From Telopea speciosissima (taxonomy: Eukaryota; Streptophyta; Magnoliopsida; Proteales; Proteaceae), in NCBI RefSeq assembly GCF_018873765.1, contig NC_057916.1, positions 12,769,501-12,833,500 on the forward strand: a stretch of 64,000 nucleotides of DNA, in the 5' to 3' direction. Positions 46,301 to 57,959 of this stretch are shown one piece after another. The notes under the pieces were generated by a model. The model did not search any database and was not told where the DNA came from. It saw only the letters and a list, made by a program, of their open reading frames with translations. The first letter of the stretch is position 1. The number at the start of each line of letters is the position of its first letter. Both the position numbers and the translations under genes were made by a program.

Positions 46301-49300
46301 AACCAAGGGAAAGGTAGCAAACATATACATCCTTTCGAGCAGTTACTTGTATACATAGCTATCAAGAAGACTAGGCGACCCAAGGCATTGGAGGGGTGCC
46401 TAGGTGTGCAGTAGTAATATAGCAATGATAATTTTATATAATTATGCTTATATGCAACATAGAAGCCATATCAATGCAATATGATATAATTATGTTAGTA
46501 ATGACCAAATATGAGAAAATCAATATAAAAGAAATAAAGCATAAGACATAATATAAACATATTCATAAAAAAATAGAACAATAAACATAAATCAACGTAA
46601 ACTCCTGAAGTATTCAAAATCTGATATAATATCATGCATACTGTCACAAGGCTACAAGGAGACTCCTAGGCATTCAAGGCGGTTGGCGTGTCGTTGCTTT
46701 GGACCCAAGAAGGCACCTGAACACCTAGGTGGGGCACCTCGCCTAGGCCGCCTTGACAACTATGCATATACGCACAATTACTATGATTATGGACATACAT
46801 CCACTGAAGCTCATATTAACTACGTTGATTGCAAGCTCAGCTCATACCAAACCCAAGGTGTGCAAGAGAGACCAAAGATTTAAAATACATAATTGTCCAG
46901 AGGTAAGATAGCAGAATTATGTGCATGCCATTGGAAAAGTATAGATCGGTGCAGTGAGGGTATCTATGGATGGCCCACCTAGATTTGCAATGTGGAAGAG
47001 TGATAAACCAATTCCAATCATTAGTTATCAAGGCAACGGTTTGATAGGCCACATGACAAATTTCAGACCCAAATTCAATCATATACCCTCCCATCTATTC
47101 ACATATACTTTTGGTAATCCTAGATTTTCCAAAGTTTTTATTTAGCCACTTGACCAACCCTACATGGGCTTAAGCTTAACATGTGGGCAGTTGATTTTTG
47201 GGTCTACCTGTCAACAAAATTTCAGCCCCATCCAACCTGCCAGACGACACTAGGTGTGCTGTCCATAGACACCCTGTGGATGTACCCATCCATAAAATCC
47301 ACTCCCAACACGACAACACCTTAAAAAAAACAATACCCATAAAAACAATGATAATTCATTGTTTACTACCCTGCATGACAACTTTGTTCAGAAGACAAGG
47401 TGGGCCATAAGTACGATATAATTTTTTGACTAGTTAAATAAAATTCAGGTATTTGCTAAAGCAGCTTGCGTATATCCAATATATACCCAGGAAATTTTGA
47501 TGTGCAAGGATGTATACCATTTGCACCATTGCCTCCCAGGATTGGGGTTATGAGGGAGGAGATCGAATCAATTATAAGCAACTGCACTTGATTATCTCCA
47601 GTGAAGGCCTGAGGCAAATAGACAGATATAAAATAGCAGGAAATTGATTTCTAAAATAAAAACTTTGAGAGGGATTTATTTGGATGAAAACCTGAGATTT
47701 CAATTTGCATTCTACCTGCTGCAGCACATCCAACAGGGCAAAAATGTCAAAAACTGAATAACTAAATATATTTCTCAGCACTCTTTCAAGACTTCTTTGT
47801 CTGTCCTGCAAAGTAAAAGAGCATTAAGATCAGAGTCTTACTCACTAAAGAAATTGTTACAAATATACATAAATATTTGAAGCATACAGAAGTAAGGACA
47901 AATACCATGGCACAATGTTGAATACTTGAATACTAGCAACTTCTTAGGTAACAAAAATTCATTCTATAAATATTCAAATATATATTTTTTTTATTAGTAT
48001 AGATGTACGTAAAAATTTAACCAAACATGTATAAAACTACGGTTAAATGATGTAATAGATTACTTCCGAAATCATTCTCTCCAATCCTCAGAAGCCTTTT
48101 TATATTCTCTCCACATACATGAACGATAAACGACAAAAAGAAGGCTGATATCAGACTGTAAGATGAAATATAGAATATGAAAATTACTACCTCAACTTAA
48201 CAACATATTCAAAATTGTTGACTAACTAGATCAGCTGACGTCTTGTACCAGTAGACACCTAGTAGGGCATAGTTGACCGAATAGCCAAAAATCCAAACTC
48301 GTATATAACTTGGTCTGTATGTTGAAGCAACTGGTCTATGAGCATAGTTAAAAATTCGTCGAGATCTCACCGAGGTCTTGAAAATCTCAGAGATCTCGAC
48401 CTGGTCGAGACGAGATTGCATACGAGATCTCAAACTTACATAGTTTCAGTCGAGTTTACCGAAATTTCGACGAGATCTCGAAAATCTCAGCGAAATCTCG
48501 AAATCTCAGATATATCAAATTGAGGACTCGATCCAACACGTGGCATTCATATGTCATGTAGACGGAGGACAATGCACGTTGCCTCCATTGGACCATGAGT
48601 GGACTCGATCCAGCACGTTAAAGTTTTGGAGCCAAATATGGCCATTTGCCCACCGAAAAAGAAAAGTCTCGTCGAGATCTCAACATCTCGGTTGTCTCGA
48701 ACTGGTCGAGATGAGTTTTAGAACCTTGTCAATGAGCTACTTCTTCTGTTGTTGACAAGTGGTACATATGTGTATATCTCCGTGTATACATATCGTGAGG
48801 TGGTGCTAACACAAACAATAGATCTCAGTATGGTGAGTGAGATAAACAAGGCTTTTAAGCTGTCTGGTCCTATCTTTCTGGGTTAGGTCAACCAATCAAC
48901 CTACACAGAACAGCCAGGTCATAACTATCCAGTCGCTAAACAAAACTTGTCAAGGGGAATGTTCCCAGAATTAGTGGTTCACCCGCAGGAACAATAAAAT
49001 TTTTATAACAGTGAACAAAACCATGGTTGGGAGGCTTTTGGATTCAACTCAGGAACATGTAAATGATGTCCAAGTGTCAGACACATGTACAACTCATAAT
49101 TGAAATGTGCAGGTAATGTAATCAACAAATAAAAAAATACACATTTAAATTAGAAGGAATTTTCAGATTTTCTACATCCTATCAATTGTATTCACTGTTC
49201 AGTGGGTTATTTCCTCTCATCTTGCTCTACGCAACTGGGCGAGAGAGAGAGAGATGGTTAAAGTAAAGGGGGGGGGGGGGAGTTATCCTTATTAAACACT

Positions 49301-52300
49301 AAGTTCTTTTTTTTTTTGGTGAAGGGACATCTTATTCAGATGCAAGTGTTGGGCTGGTGGCCGGAGAGATACAATTTTCCCGCAGCCACAGAGTGGAATT
49401 TGGCCATACTGTCTTACACTGCATAGACAGGGCCTTCCGGGCTAGAGAGTCCGCAACAGTGTTTGCCTCTCTAGGAATGTAAACAAAGTTACAAGAAACA
49501 AGACAACTAGCCAGATATTTTATGTCATCCACCACCGGTTGCATCAAGGAGGGAGCAATTCTGGAAGGCTCAGTGATGTAGGAAATGGCCTCCAAGCTGT
49601 CCGATTAGATGATGAGGTCGTCCACGGCCAAGGCAATTCCTTCAAGGATACCACATCGGATTGCAGATGTTTCTCCCAATGTAACATCATCAAAAGAGCT
49701 TACATCTGAGATAACCAGAATAGGAGTACCATCCGAAGTTCTGATAACCACACCAACGCCACATCTTTGCATTCCTGGGTCTCTAGAAGCATCGTAGTTC
49801 ACCTTCAGAATTCCTTGTGGAGGAGGCTGCCATCTCGTTGCTGGTCTTACCTGGTCGGTGCTGGTGTTAGCCATGCTCTTCTTAGGAGGGGGATGGGCAA
49901 GAAGGATTCCTTATGAGATCTTGAAGCAGCTTCGAGCACCTCCGCTTGGGTCCAGACCTTCCTTCCAAACACTGTTGATAATAAATTTCAGTTATTCATT
50001 TAAAAAAAATGAAGTATTTGTCCGTACTTAATCCATTAAAGGGTATTTTCGTGCTGAAAAACAGGTCTAGTCTCACATTGACACCCATAAAAGTAGGAGG
50101 CTTGCTTTGCTTAATACTAATATATAATATCTGTAACCTATATTCAGGAAGATGCACTGGCATTGAAGCATTTCATGATCCCAAAGTCATGCACAAGCAA
50201 GATGCAAAAGACCACTTGCTTAGTTTACAAAAGCTCCAGAAAGCAAAAAAACTGAATGTTTAATACTCACTGGCAGAACATTTGTTAACTCTCCAGAAAC
50301 CACAAATCAATTCCTTGAATTTCTCCATTAGTGCCGCATTCCTCTTTCACTTCCTGCTGGTTTCCCAACCAGCAATAAATTGAAGTTCTCAGTTTATTCC
50401 TTCTTAGGAGTGGCATCAATTTCCTCCAACACCCTAGGAGTGTGGAATTTTGCGCCTTGTCTTTTGTCATATCAAAATCCAATAACCATGGCCTTCCAAT
50501 AAAAATATGACCAGTGTCCATGAAGTCCATATTAGACCATACGCCATATTCATAATTATTTTCAATAAGAAAAAATCTTATTGAACTATAGGAAGCAATG
50601 GGAACCTCCAACTTCTTAAAATCGATTGATGACATGAGGGTGAGGATGCTTTTCTCTCAGCAATTTTATATTGGCAAAATCTGTCCTAGTCCGGCAAGAC
50701 TATAGAATATGTCTAGAGTGACATCATATTTTGCCATGGGAAGGGTGATATGGCTATCTAGACTGCATGGATATCTAGAAAATGGCCTAGATTGGCCACC
50801 TGTCAAATTTCAAACTTGGATCCAACCATATATTCTCCCATGCTTTGATATATTCCCTTGTACTTCCAGCCGTCAATTTCTTTTTCGAGAAGTTCCATGA
50901 AACCTTATTTTGCCACTTCGCCAACTCTGCTCTAGCTCAAGCTTCACATGTGAGAAGAGGACCTTCAGGTCCATCTGTCCAAAAAAATTCAGCTCTATAC
51001 TATCTGCCACGTGACAGATATTTGTTCCAGTCTAGAGAAACTTGTCCTTTGATATTTGCCATTGCCTCTGAAAGACAAATTCTCACAGCTAGCCCCATCA
51101 GTGATGATATTGTAAACCTTCCTATCAAACAAGACCATTAGCAGACTTAAGCATTGCTGTGAATCAGAAACTTCCCCAAATTGTGCTTCTGTTGTCACCC
51201 ATCAAACAGGAAAAGTTTGTCAACTTCCTCTTCCTTCTTAAGCATATTGATCATACTCTGGTGCTTCATATAACTTCCCCTCAAAAGTTCAACTCTATCA
51301 ACTCTCTGATGAAGAGAAGGCAATGAAAAATATACTTCCACCAACAATCAACACGATGGACCCATGCAATTTTTCCTCTTTTTCTACTCCACTCTCCTCA
51401 ACCAGTCTGAAGTTGTACAACTTATTGCTACAGTTGTTTTATCATTTCTAGTTGTTAAGCTTTGAAACACGTTAATTTGCAGCAAGAAGTAAATATAATA
51501 GTATGAACTTTCGCCATCAACCTTCCACTTTTTAGGGGCAGCAAGTATAATATGTAAACTTAAGAAAGCATTATAGAAATTTAAACAGAGACCCATAGTT
51601 TGGTATAAGCAATCTAACAGAGAAAAGAAAATTTTTGGCTACAAGCACCCCCAAGCTGATCATTAATTGTTTGTGAATCATTGAAGACAGAACAAAAGCA
51701 CTTATTGTACATTACTGTTTTAAGGCGTACTTAGTGGAAATACCAAAAAATTATGAAGTTATATTGGAAAGGTATTAAGATGCAGAAGAAGTGAAAACAC
51801 AGTTAACAATATTTCCTCCTCCTCCAGTCTCTCTCTTATTCTCTCGTCTTGTTCTTTCATTCTTAATGTGGTACTAATCATTACTGTTCTTCAATAACAA
51901 TCATAGCTCACCAACAAAGCGGGGAAAAAAACATAATGGAAATAGGAGCAAGAATAAGTTTGACCTCCTTGGAAGAAGAGCTCATGCTTCGAGTGAGAAA
52001 GCATGCAATGCGTCTGGGTGAAAAGGAGTTACACGTATCTAAGAACATGACAGCACCCGTGTACTTGTCCGCAACATTAGATGCAGCTTGAAGACAAATC
52101 TGAATGAGTAAATAGGGTTTATGATCTAACAACTGAAGAGGTCCACACAATTCAAGTAAACTCTTAAAGCAATATTAGAGACATTTTTAAAATAGAAAGT
52201 TTAAAAGTAGTAGTCACATCCTCTTACTTGTGTTTTACCACAAGACGATGGCCCTACTAGTTCTGTTAACTGTCCTTGATGCAATCCACCTTGAAGAAGA

Positions 52301-53995
52301 TGATCAATCCTGTCCCACACATCTTTACAAGTTAAATGATGCCTCTAAATAGACAAAAAATCCCTACCACGTTTTCAATCTAGAAGGAAATTCTGGGTTT
52401 CAAGATACCCTTCATATCCAGTTGACAAGACATGCTTATTCTGTAGAGCATCTTCCAACAACTTCATACCATTTAACCATGGTTGATGATGATTGTCTAT
52501 GATAGAAAGGATTCTCGTAATTCCCTATTTAGAAACAAAAGCATAAGTAGAAGTCCTTTTAGAAATTCATGCATACAGAAATATAATTTAATATTAACAC
52601 TAACTTGTTTCAATTTCTTTGAAGTGTCATGCTGCTCTGCAAAAGCAACTAGTACATTAAGGTCATGAACAAGGAAATCTTCCACTGCACAGAACAGACA
52701 TAACTAGGGAGAATGAATATTCTGTCCTCTTGCTGGTCATTCATTCATATCATCAAAATATTAAGAACAAAGAACAGAAAGAAAGATAAATAAGTTAATC
52801 AAACCCCTTAAGCATAAGAAGAATAAATCATCAACCATGCCATAGTTCACCGTAACCCTTTTTCACTCTCATTTGTGAAATGAATTTTCTTTTCCTCAGA
52901 TGCAAATGGATAAATATGACTTGTCATTAAAATTGAAGGGTGAAGAATTCCATAACAGCAGTTAAGTCCAGCAATTGTGTACAGAGCTAAATGTACAACA
53001 GGGATACATTGAAAGAAGCTGAGACAGGGGTGTTGAGATGGACATGGCAACACTCTATTTGTGTTTGGACTTCGGCCAAGCTAAAAGCAACTTTCTGTCC
53101 ACAGGTCAGTGAAGTTCAACGCCGGCCAGCCATATTTTTGCAGTTGCCCAGCCATTTTCAAGAGGCTCATCTAAACACGCACGACCCAAGCAAGATGCCA
53201 AGATACGAGGCATAGCCAGGAAAAGCAAGAAACGTTGGCTGTCCTCTGGTCCAAACAAAGCCTAGGAATGACAGAATCAGAAATGAGCTAAAAGTCGACA
53301 ATTGAACGCACTAGTTAGCGAATGAGGGCATGGTCGAAGTGGTGAGCAAATAAATACCGAATCGTGCATTAACAACAAAAATGGTCTTAAAAGAGTGGAA
53401 AGGTGGGCAGAACAGGATCCAATATCTAACTTTCGTCCCGAAGTAGTTTGTGAAAATGCTTAGGAGATTAAATTACGGATCTGTATAACAAGCAATTCAT
53501 GGATACTGTGAATCAGAAAGTTACAAATTCCTGTTTAGACTCATCCACCAGCTTCGTCCCCGGTCATGACAGACTTCCATATACAGTGAATCAGAAAGTT
53601 ACAAATTCCGCACTAGACTCCCCAACCGGCACACCAATCCTCTTCGAAGATCTATCCATTTCACCTATGACTTTCGTCACGCTCGGCAAACCCAAGAGTA
53701 GTAGAATACCAATTTGAAGTCCAGATGATGCCCTACGACGACATCCCAACTCTTACATAATTATGAACTAGGTTTTAAGCAAAGTAGAAAAATTTGATGA
53801 GACCTCAAATAAGTGATCAATCTCAATTGGTATGACCTATACTTTGCAATAGTCACTGCTAGGTAAGCGAAGCCAAAGAGTTCAAGATAATAAAAAACAA
53901 CGCACACCTGAAAGTATGCCTTGAGAAGAACAGAACTGCTGAAAATTAGAGTCAATTTCGGAAAATTCACGCTCCAGAGCCTTCAATGGTGGCAT
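43347..53995 (-). CDS. RAD51D: RAD51D, RAD51 paralog, about ten exons
   Basis: A RecA-type ATPase for homologous recombination in the nucleus, known to act with XRCC2 and other paralogs. Exons joined by GT..AG sites and consistent phase: 53908-53995 ([21 protein letters not shown]), 52605-52684, 52409-52524, 52228-52309 (Walker A GPSSCGKT, residues 114-121), 51965-52099 ([15 protein letters not shown]), 47692-47805, 47518-47608 (Walker B LLIID, residues 215-219, then [12 protein letters not shown]), 46070-46140 ([12 protein letters not shown]), 43788-43937 ([26 protein letters not shown]), and a last exon ending at TGA 43347-43349. The first nine exons give 309 residues matching plant RAD51D throughout. 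The last exon (start 43430 or 43442) is a prediction, giving 336 or 340 aa. No stop or frameshift was seen. Introns carry MITEs, a LINE fragment and gypsy remnants. Confidence 0.85.
44623..44642 (-). mobile_element. LINE micro-insertion (20 bp) in RAD51D intron
   Basis: On minus: TTTCTACC then an A-rich tail. The direct repeats TTATTATTAATTTCA (44608-44622) and TTATTATCAATTTCA (44643-44657) match at 14/15. Confidence 0.7.
45270..45400 (-). repeat. Dispersed repeat, copy 1 (RAD51D intron)
   Basis: On minus it contains CATGTGGGCAGGGGACC, CACAAAATTGGGCCCAT and GCCATGTAGCAGATATTTT. The same three blocks occur in order at 47.2, 51.0 and 62.4 kb. Confidence 0.55.
46354..46764 (+). mobile_element. 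hAT-like MITE in RAD51D intron
   Basis: Inverted ends CATAGCTATCAAGAAG and CTTGACAACTATG, with GGCGACCCAAGGC and GGCACCTCGCCTAGGC blocks inside the ends and an AT-rich middle. An 8-bp duplication is not clear. Lies between exons 7 and 8. Confidence 0.6.
46950..47290 (+). repeat. Dispersed repeat, copy 2 (RAD51D intron)
   Basis: Contains ATTTCAGACCCAAATTCAA, AACATGTGGGCAG, GGGTCTACCTGTCAACAAAA and CCCCATCCAACCTGCCAGA, shared in order with the copies at 50.7 and 62.3 kb. Confidence 0.55.
48343..48728 (+). mobile_element. hAT-like MITE, GTCGAGATCTC-rich, in RAD51D intron
   Basis: Ends CATAGTTAAAAATTCGTC and GATGAGTTTTAGAACCTTG are inverse. The 8-bp flanks TCTATGAG (48335-48342) and TCAATGAG (48729-48736) match at 7/8. 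The interior repeats CGAGATCTC words and shares TGGCATTCATAT...AATGCACGT with the larger element at 11.65-12.91 kb. Confidence 0.75.
49309..49960 (-). pseudogene. LINE fragment with RNase H-like domain, 5'-truncated
   Basis: On minus, an RVT_3/RNase H-like domain runs from about 49874 ([42 protein letters not shown]) to 49332 ([19 protein letters not shown]). One in-frame TAA interrupts it after LII, just before SDSLEA, where a glutamate is usual. It ends GATGTCCCTTCACC followed by A12 at about 49309. AAACACT occurs on both sides (49293-49299 and about 49967-49973), possibly the target duplication. RT and endonuclease are missing. Lies in RAD51D intron 5. Confidence 0.65.
50285..50635 (-). 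pseudogene. Gypsy protease-like fragment
   Basis: The minus frame contains [21 protein letters not shown], matching the H-I-L-L-G-R-P-W-x-x-D-x-D/R block at the end of plant gypsy proteases, preceded by a [21 protein letters not shown] stretch that fits the Y-x-D-x-V-x-C-D-V-V-P-M block. No catalytic DSG or downstream RT is visible. An isolated relic in RAD51D intron 5. Confidence 0.5.
50740..51060 (+). repeat. Dispersed repeat, copy 3 (RAD51D intron)
   Basis: Contains CAAATTTCAAACTTGGATCC, TTCACATGTGAGAAGAGGACC and ATCTGCCACGTGACAGATAT, shared with the other copies of this repeat. Confidence 0.55.
53499..53690 (+). repeat. 78-bp-spaced duplication in RAD51D intron 1
   Basis: GTGAATCAGAAAGTTACAAA occurs at about 53508 and 53586, each followed by similar TAGACTC...CC sequence. 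The copies happen to be in the same open frame; no coding role is evident. Confidence 0.5.
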
Positions 53996-54358
53996 TAGTT
54001 CCGTTGTAATGAATGACAGAAATAAATTTTGATTTACTGAAGATTTAGTGGGGGTTTTGGGTTTTAAGGGAGGCCCACACAAGCTAGTTCTGCAGAAGTA
54101 AGCAGCGTCTACGCTCGGTCAGCCTATAACCCCTCCAAAAATTCTTGCGCAACATCAGTTAGCGCGGCGAGCGGCTCCCACCACTCGCTTTGTTTTCCTT
54201 ACTCATTAGTTTAAGGCGGTTTGTAATGTAGTTGGAGCTTCATATATATAGCATGTCTAAGCCATGGGTTTCTGTTTCAGTTCCGGTATGGGACTATCAA
54301 CTTAAATCTCCTTACTGAGTTTCCCTTCACGCCATGAACTCATGCTACGCCGTGAGTG

Positions 54359-54420
54359 TCACACGTGCTACAATGGACCGGAAAAAGGGACGCAACTTGC
54401 GATCCCGCAAGGGTGAGCTC
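54359..54420 (+). pseudogene. 16S rRNA-like fragment (probable organelle insertion)
   Basis: ACACGTGCTACAATGG, then CCGGAAAAAGGGACGC and GCGATCCCGCAAGGGTGAGCT, follow the universally conserved region of plastid/bacterial 16S rRNA (CACACGTGCTACAATGGCCGGGACAAAGGG...GATCCCGCGAGGGTGAGC) with a few changes and a short insertion. The match is limited to about 60 bases, so it is a degraded fragment, most simply nuclear-transferred plastid DNA. Confidence 0.6.
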
Positions 54421-55912
54421 ATGGTTCAAAGGCACAATTTTGGACAGGCAGAAAATTGAGTTTGGCCGAGATCTAGACAATTGGTGTATTTTTTATAATT
54501 TGAAACCAGGTTTTGGTGGGCTTTTGATCTAATTAGATCATGAAACTTGGTATACAGTCTCCTTTGGGTCATTTAAACACAATGACATTAACAAATTTTA
54601 AAATATCAAATAAGAAGATCAACTGTAGTAGCTTTATCTAACTAAACAATGATATTGGCAAGAAAAATCTAAATATATCTAACCATATGATTATGGTTGC
54701 AAATTTTATTACACTTACTCTTTTCTCTTGGTACCGATGGTAAATTACTTTGGAAATCTATACCGTTTCAGGGGACTAAGAGCATGTAAACGGAAAGAAA
54801 TTAACAACAAAATCTTTTGTCAGAATATTAGTTTCTAAAGGAATGGTTAGAGTCCAATCTAAGTATTGGGCATTAGATTGGGCCAACTCAGCATAAGATT
54901 AGGTTAAAGGGCTCTCTTTTGCGATCCATCACTAAGGAGCTTTTGGCTATTGGTAAGATACCTAATGCTTGGTAACAAAACCAGCTACCATGTCTGCTTA
55001 CCTAAACCAAAATGAGAGTAGAGGGTTATGGTCTTTCTGTATGAGTTTGTGGCATCTTTCTAGCCTACTCATGCCTTCTAGGGGGTTGGATTGTCTTCAT
55101 CAGAGATTAGTTCATGACATGTAGAACAAAGATCAGCTAGAGACTTGACTTTTTAGCTTTTTTGATTGTAGTCCAGTGACTGATTACCCCACAGAGAGGT
55201 CCTCAGAAACTCAACCACACCAAAGGAAAGGGAATGAAAGCCTCCTCCATGAAGATGTCCCATTAAAGATCAAAATCATGCAATTTGGAGTAGATAGAGA
55301 GAGAGTACATATGTGAGATGAAGAACCAAAAACGGAAAAGAAGGGAGAAAATCCAAGCTGGGTTGATTATTTCTAGATAATTATGTAGTACCAAATCTGA
55401 TTTAGAAGAACTGCAGATGGCAGAAACAGAGCATGAATCCCAAAGACAGAACATTAAAAAGATGTTTATTTCAGTTCCAGATCCCTTTCCAGCTCCATTA
55501 GATTCACCTCAAATCGTACAGATTCTAAAATCCGAAACGAATACCTAAACATTTGGTTGTTCGATTTTGATTCAATTTTAATCAACCCAGTCTCTTTTTT
55601 TTTTTTTTTGGGAAATCCTTAGATAGTTGCAGAGTTTGTGACCATTTTTTTATGCCCTTCCTTACTTACCCCTGTTCACTTTGCAAATGTTTCTACCACA
55701 TCAAACACCTCACTTTATTATCGGGTTCAATTTACCTCATTCTCAATTTACCACATAAAACCTCTCATTTGAGATATATACTTACTTGATAAACCAGATG
55801 TGCCATGATGTTTATAAAGGTCTACATGTATACCCCTAAAAAGACTTTTGCACCACACAACATTGGAATAATATGGGAAGCATTGTTTTAGCTATAGTTA
55901 TTGGTACCGGTA

Positions 55913-55936
55913 TTCTACCCAACAAAAAATAAAAAT
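55913..55936 (+). mobile_element. LINE micro-insertion (24 bp)
   Basis: TTCTACCC plus an A-rich tail between perfect 15-bp direct repeats TTATTGGTACCGGTA (55898-55912 and 55937-55951). Confidence 0.75.
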
Positions 55937-56242
55937 TTATTGGTACCGGTACTGGTGTCCATATCGATTGAAAAATAAACCATTTTAAAGTCAACATTCC
56001 CGATATATTGGAAACAAAATTATACGTGCAGAGGACCGAACTCGCCAGCGATACCAATATCTAGTACCATCAACCATGTTCCATGTTTGAGAGAAGAAAG
56101 AGATCTCCAACAAATTTATTAAAATCATTGTTGCAGAATACTAAACAAAAGGCCTAAACCATAAGAAAAACGGAAAGATTCAGTGAGTACTACAGTGGAC
56201 TTCATTATTTGAAAATAAAATTGGCCAGTCTTCTCCGGTTCC

Positions 56243-57816
56243 TTAATTTGCAGGAGGGAAGAAGATGGCATCTTGTGTCCTCTTCGATCGGAATAGTTTC
56301 TCTAGTTCAGGATCCACATTGAAAGCCCCCTCAAGCACTTGAGGAGACAAAGCTTTCCACACAGAGGTAGCCCCAGCCATATGGGTGAATACGGGACTGC
56401 AAGCACCACCATTAATAATCAAATTGGAATTTGTATTCTAAAGAAAAGATGTTCAAGAATTGGGGGAGAGAGAGAGAGAGAGAACTTACTTTGGAGTGCT
56501 GATGATGGAGAACCAATGCATGCCATCATTGTCGGCAATCTTGGAGACCACATGGAACCTTGGAACAATAAACAAGTTACCAGCCTTGAGAGTGGTCTCA
56601 AGAACACGTTTACCATCAACACCGACGACCTGAACACGGCCGCTGCCCTTCAGCACGTAAGTCACCTGATAGGCAGAGTCGCAAGAGAAACCAGGGGAAC
56701 ACATAGCATGTCCATCGATCCTGACAAGATCCGCACCAAGTCCAACTTGTCCCACCAAAGGCAGATTTTGAGTGTTCAACACCACAACACGACCACCATT
56801 CTTGATGTCAACATCCAAGGGCGCTTCCTCACAGTTGAGAGCCAACCCTTCTCTGAGTTCTGCCTTGGGCTCTGGCAAGCTCAATCCTTCCTTCAGCTTC
56901 ACAATGCCGGTGCCTGGTTGGCTTCCAACGAGCGCCTTCGCTTTATCCTCCGGCAGGTCAAATGCTCGGCCCACAAACTCGGTCGATAACCCATTGAGGA
57001 ATCCATTCGAACCAGTGAGATAGAATTCGGTGAACTCACCCCTTTTGCGAGATTTAGAGGTATCACCTAGGAACAGAACGACGAGTTCCTCGTCCTGGTT
57101 GTTGAACCACCAGGTCACGACACCGAATGGGAGGGCAAGTGAGTCACCCTTCTTGATCGGGATCACCGTCTCCTCAGATTCGGGAAGAACGATTCCAACC
57201 CTACCGGATCCTGTAAAATCATATCCAAAAATATTTAATCGATGATCAATATCAACAGTAACAAGATGAGCATACCAATCGAGATCGTAATTTCCTCTCA
57301 AAAAACCACACAATTCAGAGAAATAATATTAATGATCGAAATGCACAAAGCTGAAACCTAAATCAAGAAATTAGCTACAAAAATCATCGATAGAAGATGA
57401 GGGGCATGATTGAGTCAGGTTGCAGGTGTTGAAGACATCATTATAGAATTATCGGTTTAAAAATTACTAAAAGGACGATCAGAAAGAGGAAGGGGGAGGG
57501 GGGAGAGAGATGAGGAAACCAATCCCAATTTCTATCTCAATCTGGATTCTGAACCTAAAGAAAGACTAGAAAAACCAGACGGATTATTTTATTTATTCTA
57601 ATAATTATTAATTCATATACCTTGTATAACATAAGCGACCTTAGCGGAATCAGAGTAACTAGGAAGGGCGAAGCCATTCTTCTCTAGGGCAAGCTTCGCT
57701 GCTCCGATGTTGCCTTCATGAAGCATGGGAAGTTCAGAAGGTAACCATGTGTAGTACGATCCACCATTACCACCATAGAGTTTCTTTGCCAACACGGGAG
57801 AGAGATCAACTGCCAT
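56243..57816 (-). CDS. Bicupin, 11S globulin-like (RmlC-like cupin) protein
   Basis: Three exons: 57621-57816 (donor GTATAT), 56490-57210 (acceptor TTACAG, donor GTAAGT) and 56243-56396 (acceptor TTGCAG, stop TAA). The joined length is 356 aa, the same as the Arabidopsis relatives At1g07750/At2g28680 as I recall them. An upstream in-frame ATG at 57837 exists, but MAVDLSP at 57816 matches the family start. There is no signal peptide or long disordered region, unlike true seed globulins. The N-terminal cupin (about 40-160) contains KKGDSLALPFGVVTWWFNN, where the usual metal-binding His is absent. The C-terminal cupin (about 215-330) has KAGNLFIVPRFHVVSK. The exact role is unknown; a cytosolic, non-storage cupin is likely. 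Its neighbour upstream of RAD51D is the same in Arabidopsis. Confidence 0.9.
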
Positions 57817-57952
57817 TGTCTCTTTTTCAAATCTCACTCAGATGCGCTACAAACAAACACAACGTTGTGTAATCGGAAGCCCAAGAAGAAGAAAGAGACA
57901 ACAAAAAGAGTTCTTTATCACTGACAATGAATCTGATGCTCATGCACCGGGA

Positions 57953-57959
57953 ATTTATA
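57953..57959 (-). promoter_or_regulatory. TATA box of the cupin gene
   Basis: CTATAAATTC on minus lies about 140 bp upstream of the start codon. A CA start site about 30 bases downstream would give a 5' UTR of roughly 105-110 nt. Confidence 0.55.

Larger units (their letters stand above)
54000..56242. other. Region between RAD51D and the cupin gene
   Basis: Contains the presumed RAD51D promoter (54.0-54.3 kb), the 16S-like fragment, one micro-insertion, and TATTGGTACCGG-type repeats near 55.9 kb. No further gene was recognised. Confidence 0.5.

Noticed and set aside
53499-53717. 72-aa frame with an internal 26-residue repeat
   Set aside because: Within RAD51D intron 1; the 78-bp duplication explains the repeat and no family is recognised.
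56339-56989. 216-aa plus-strand frame
   Set aside because: Antisense shadow of cupin exon 2.
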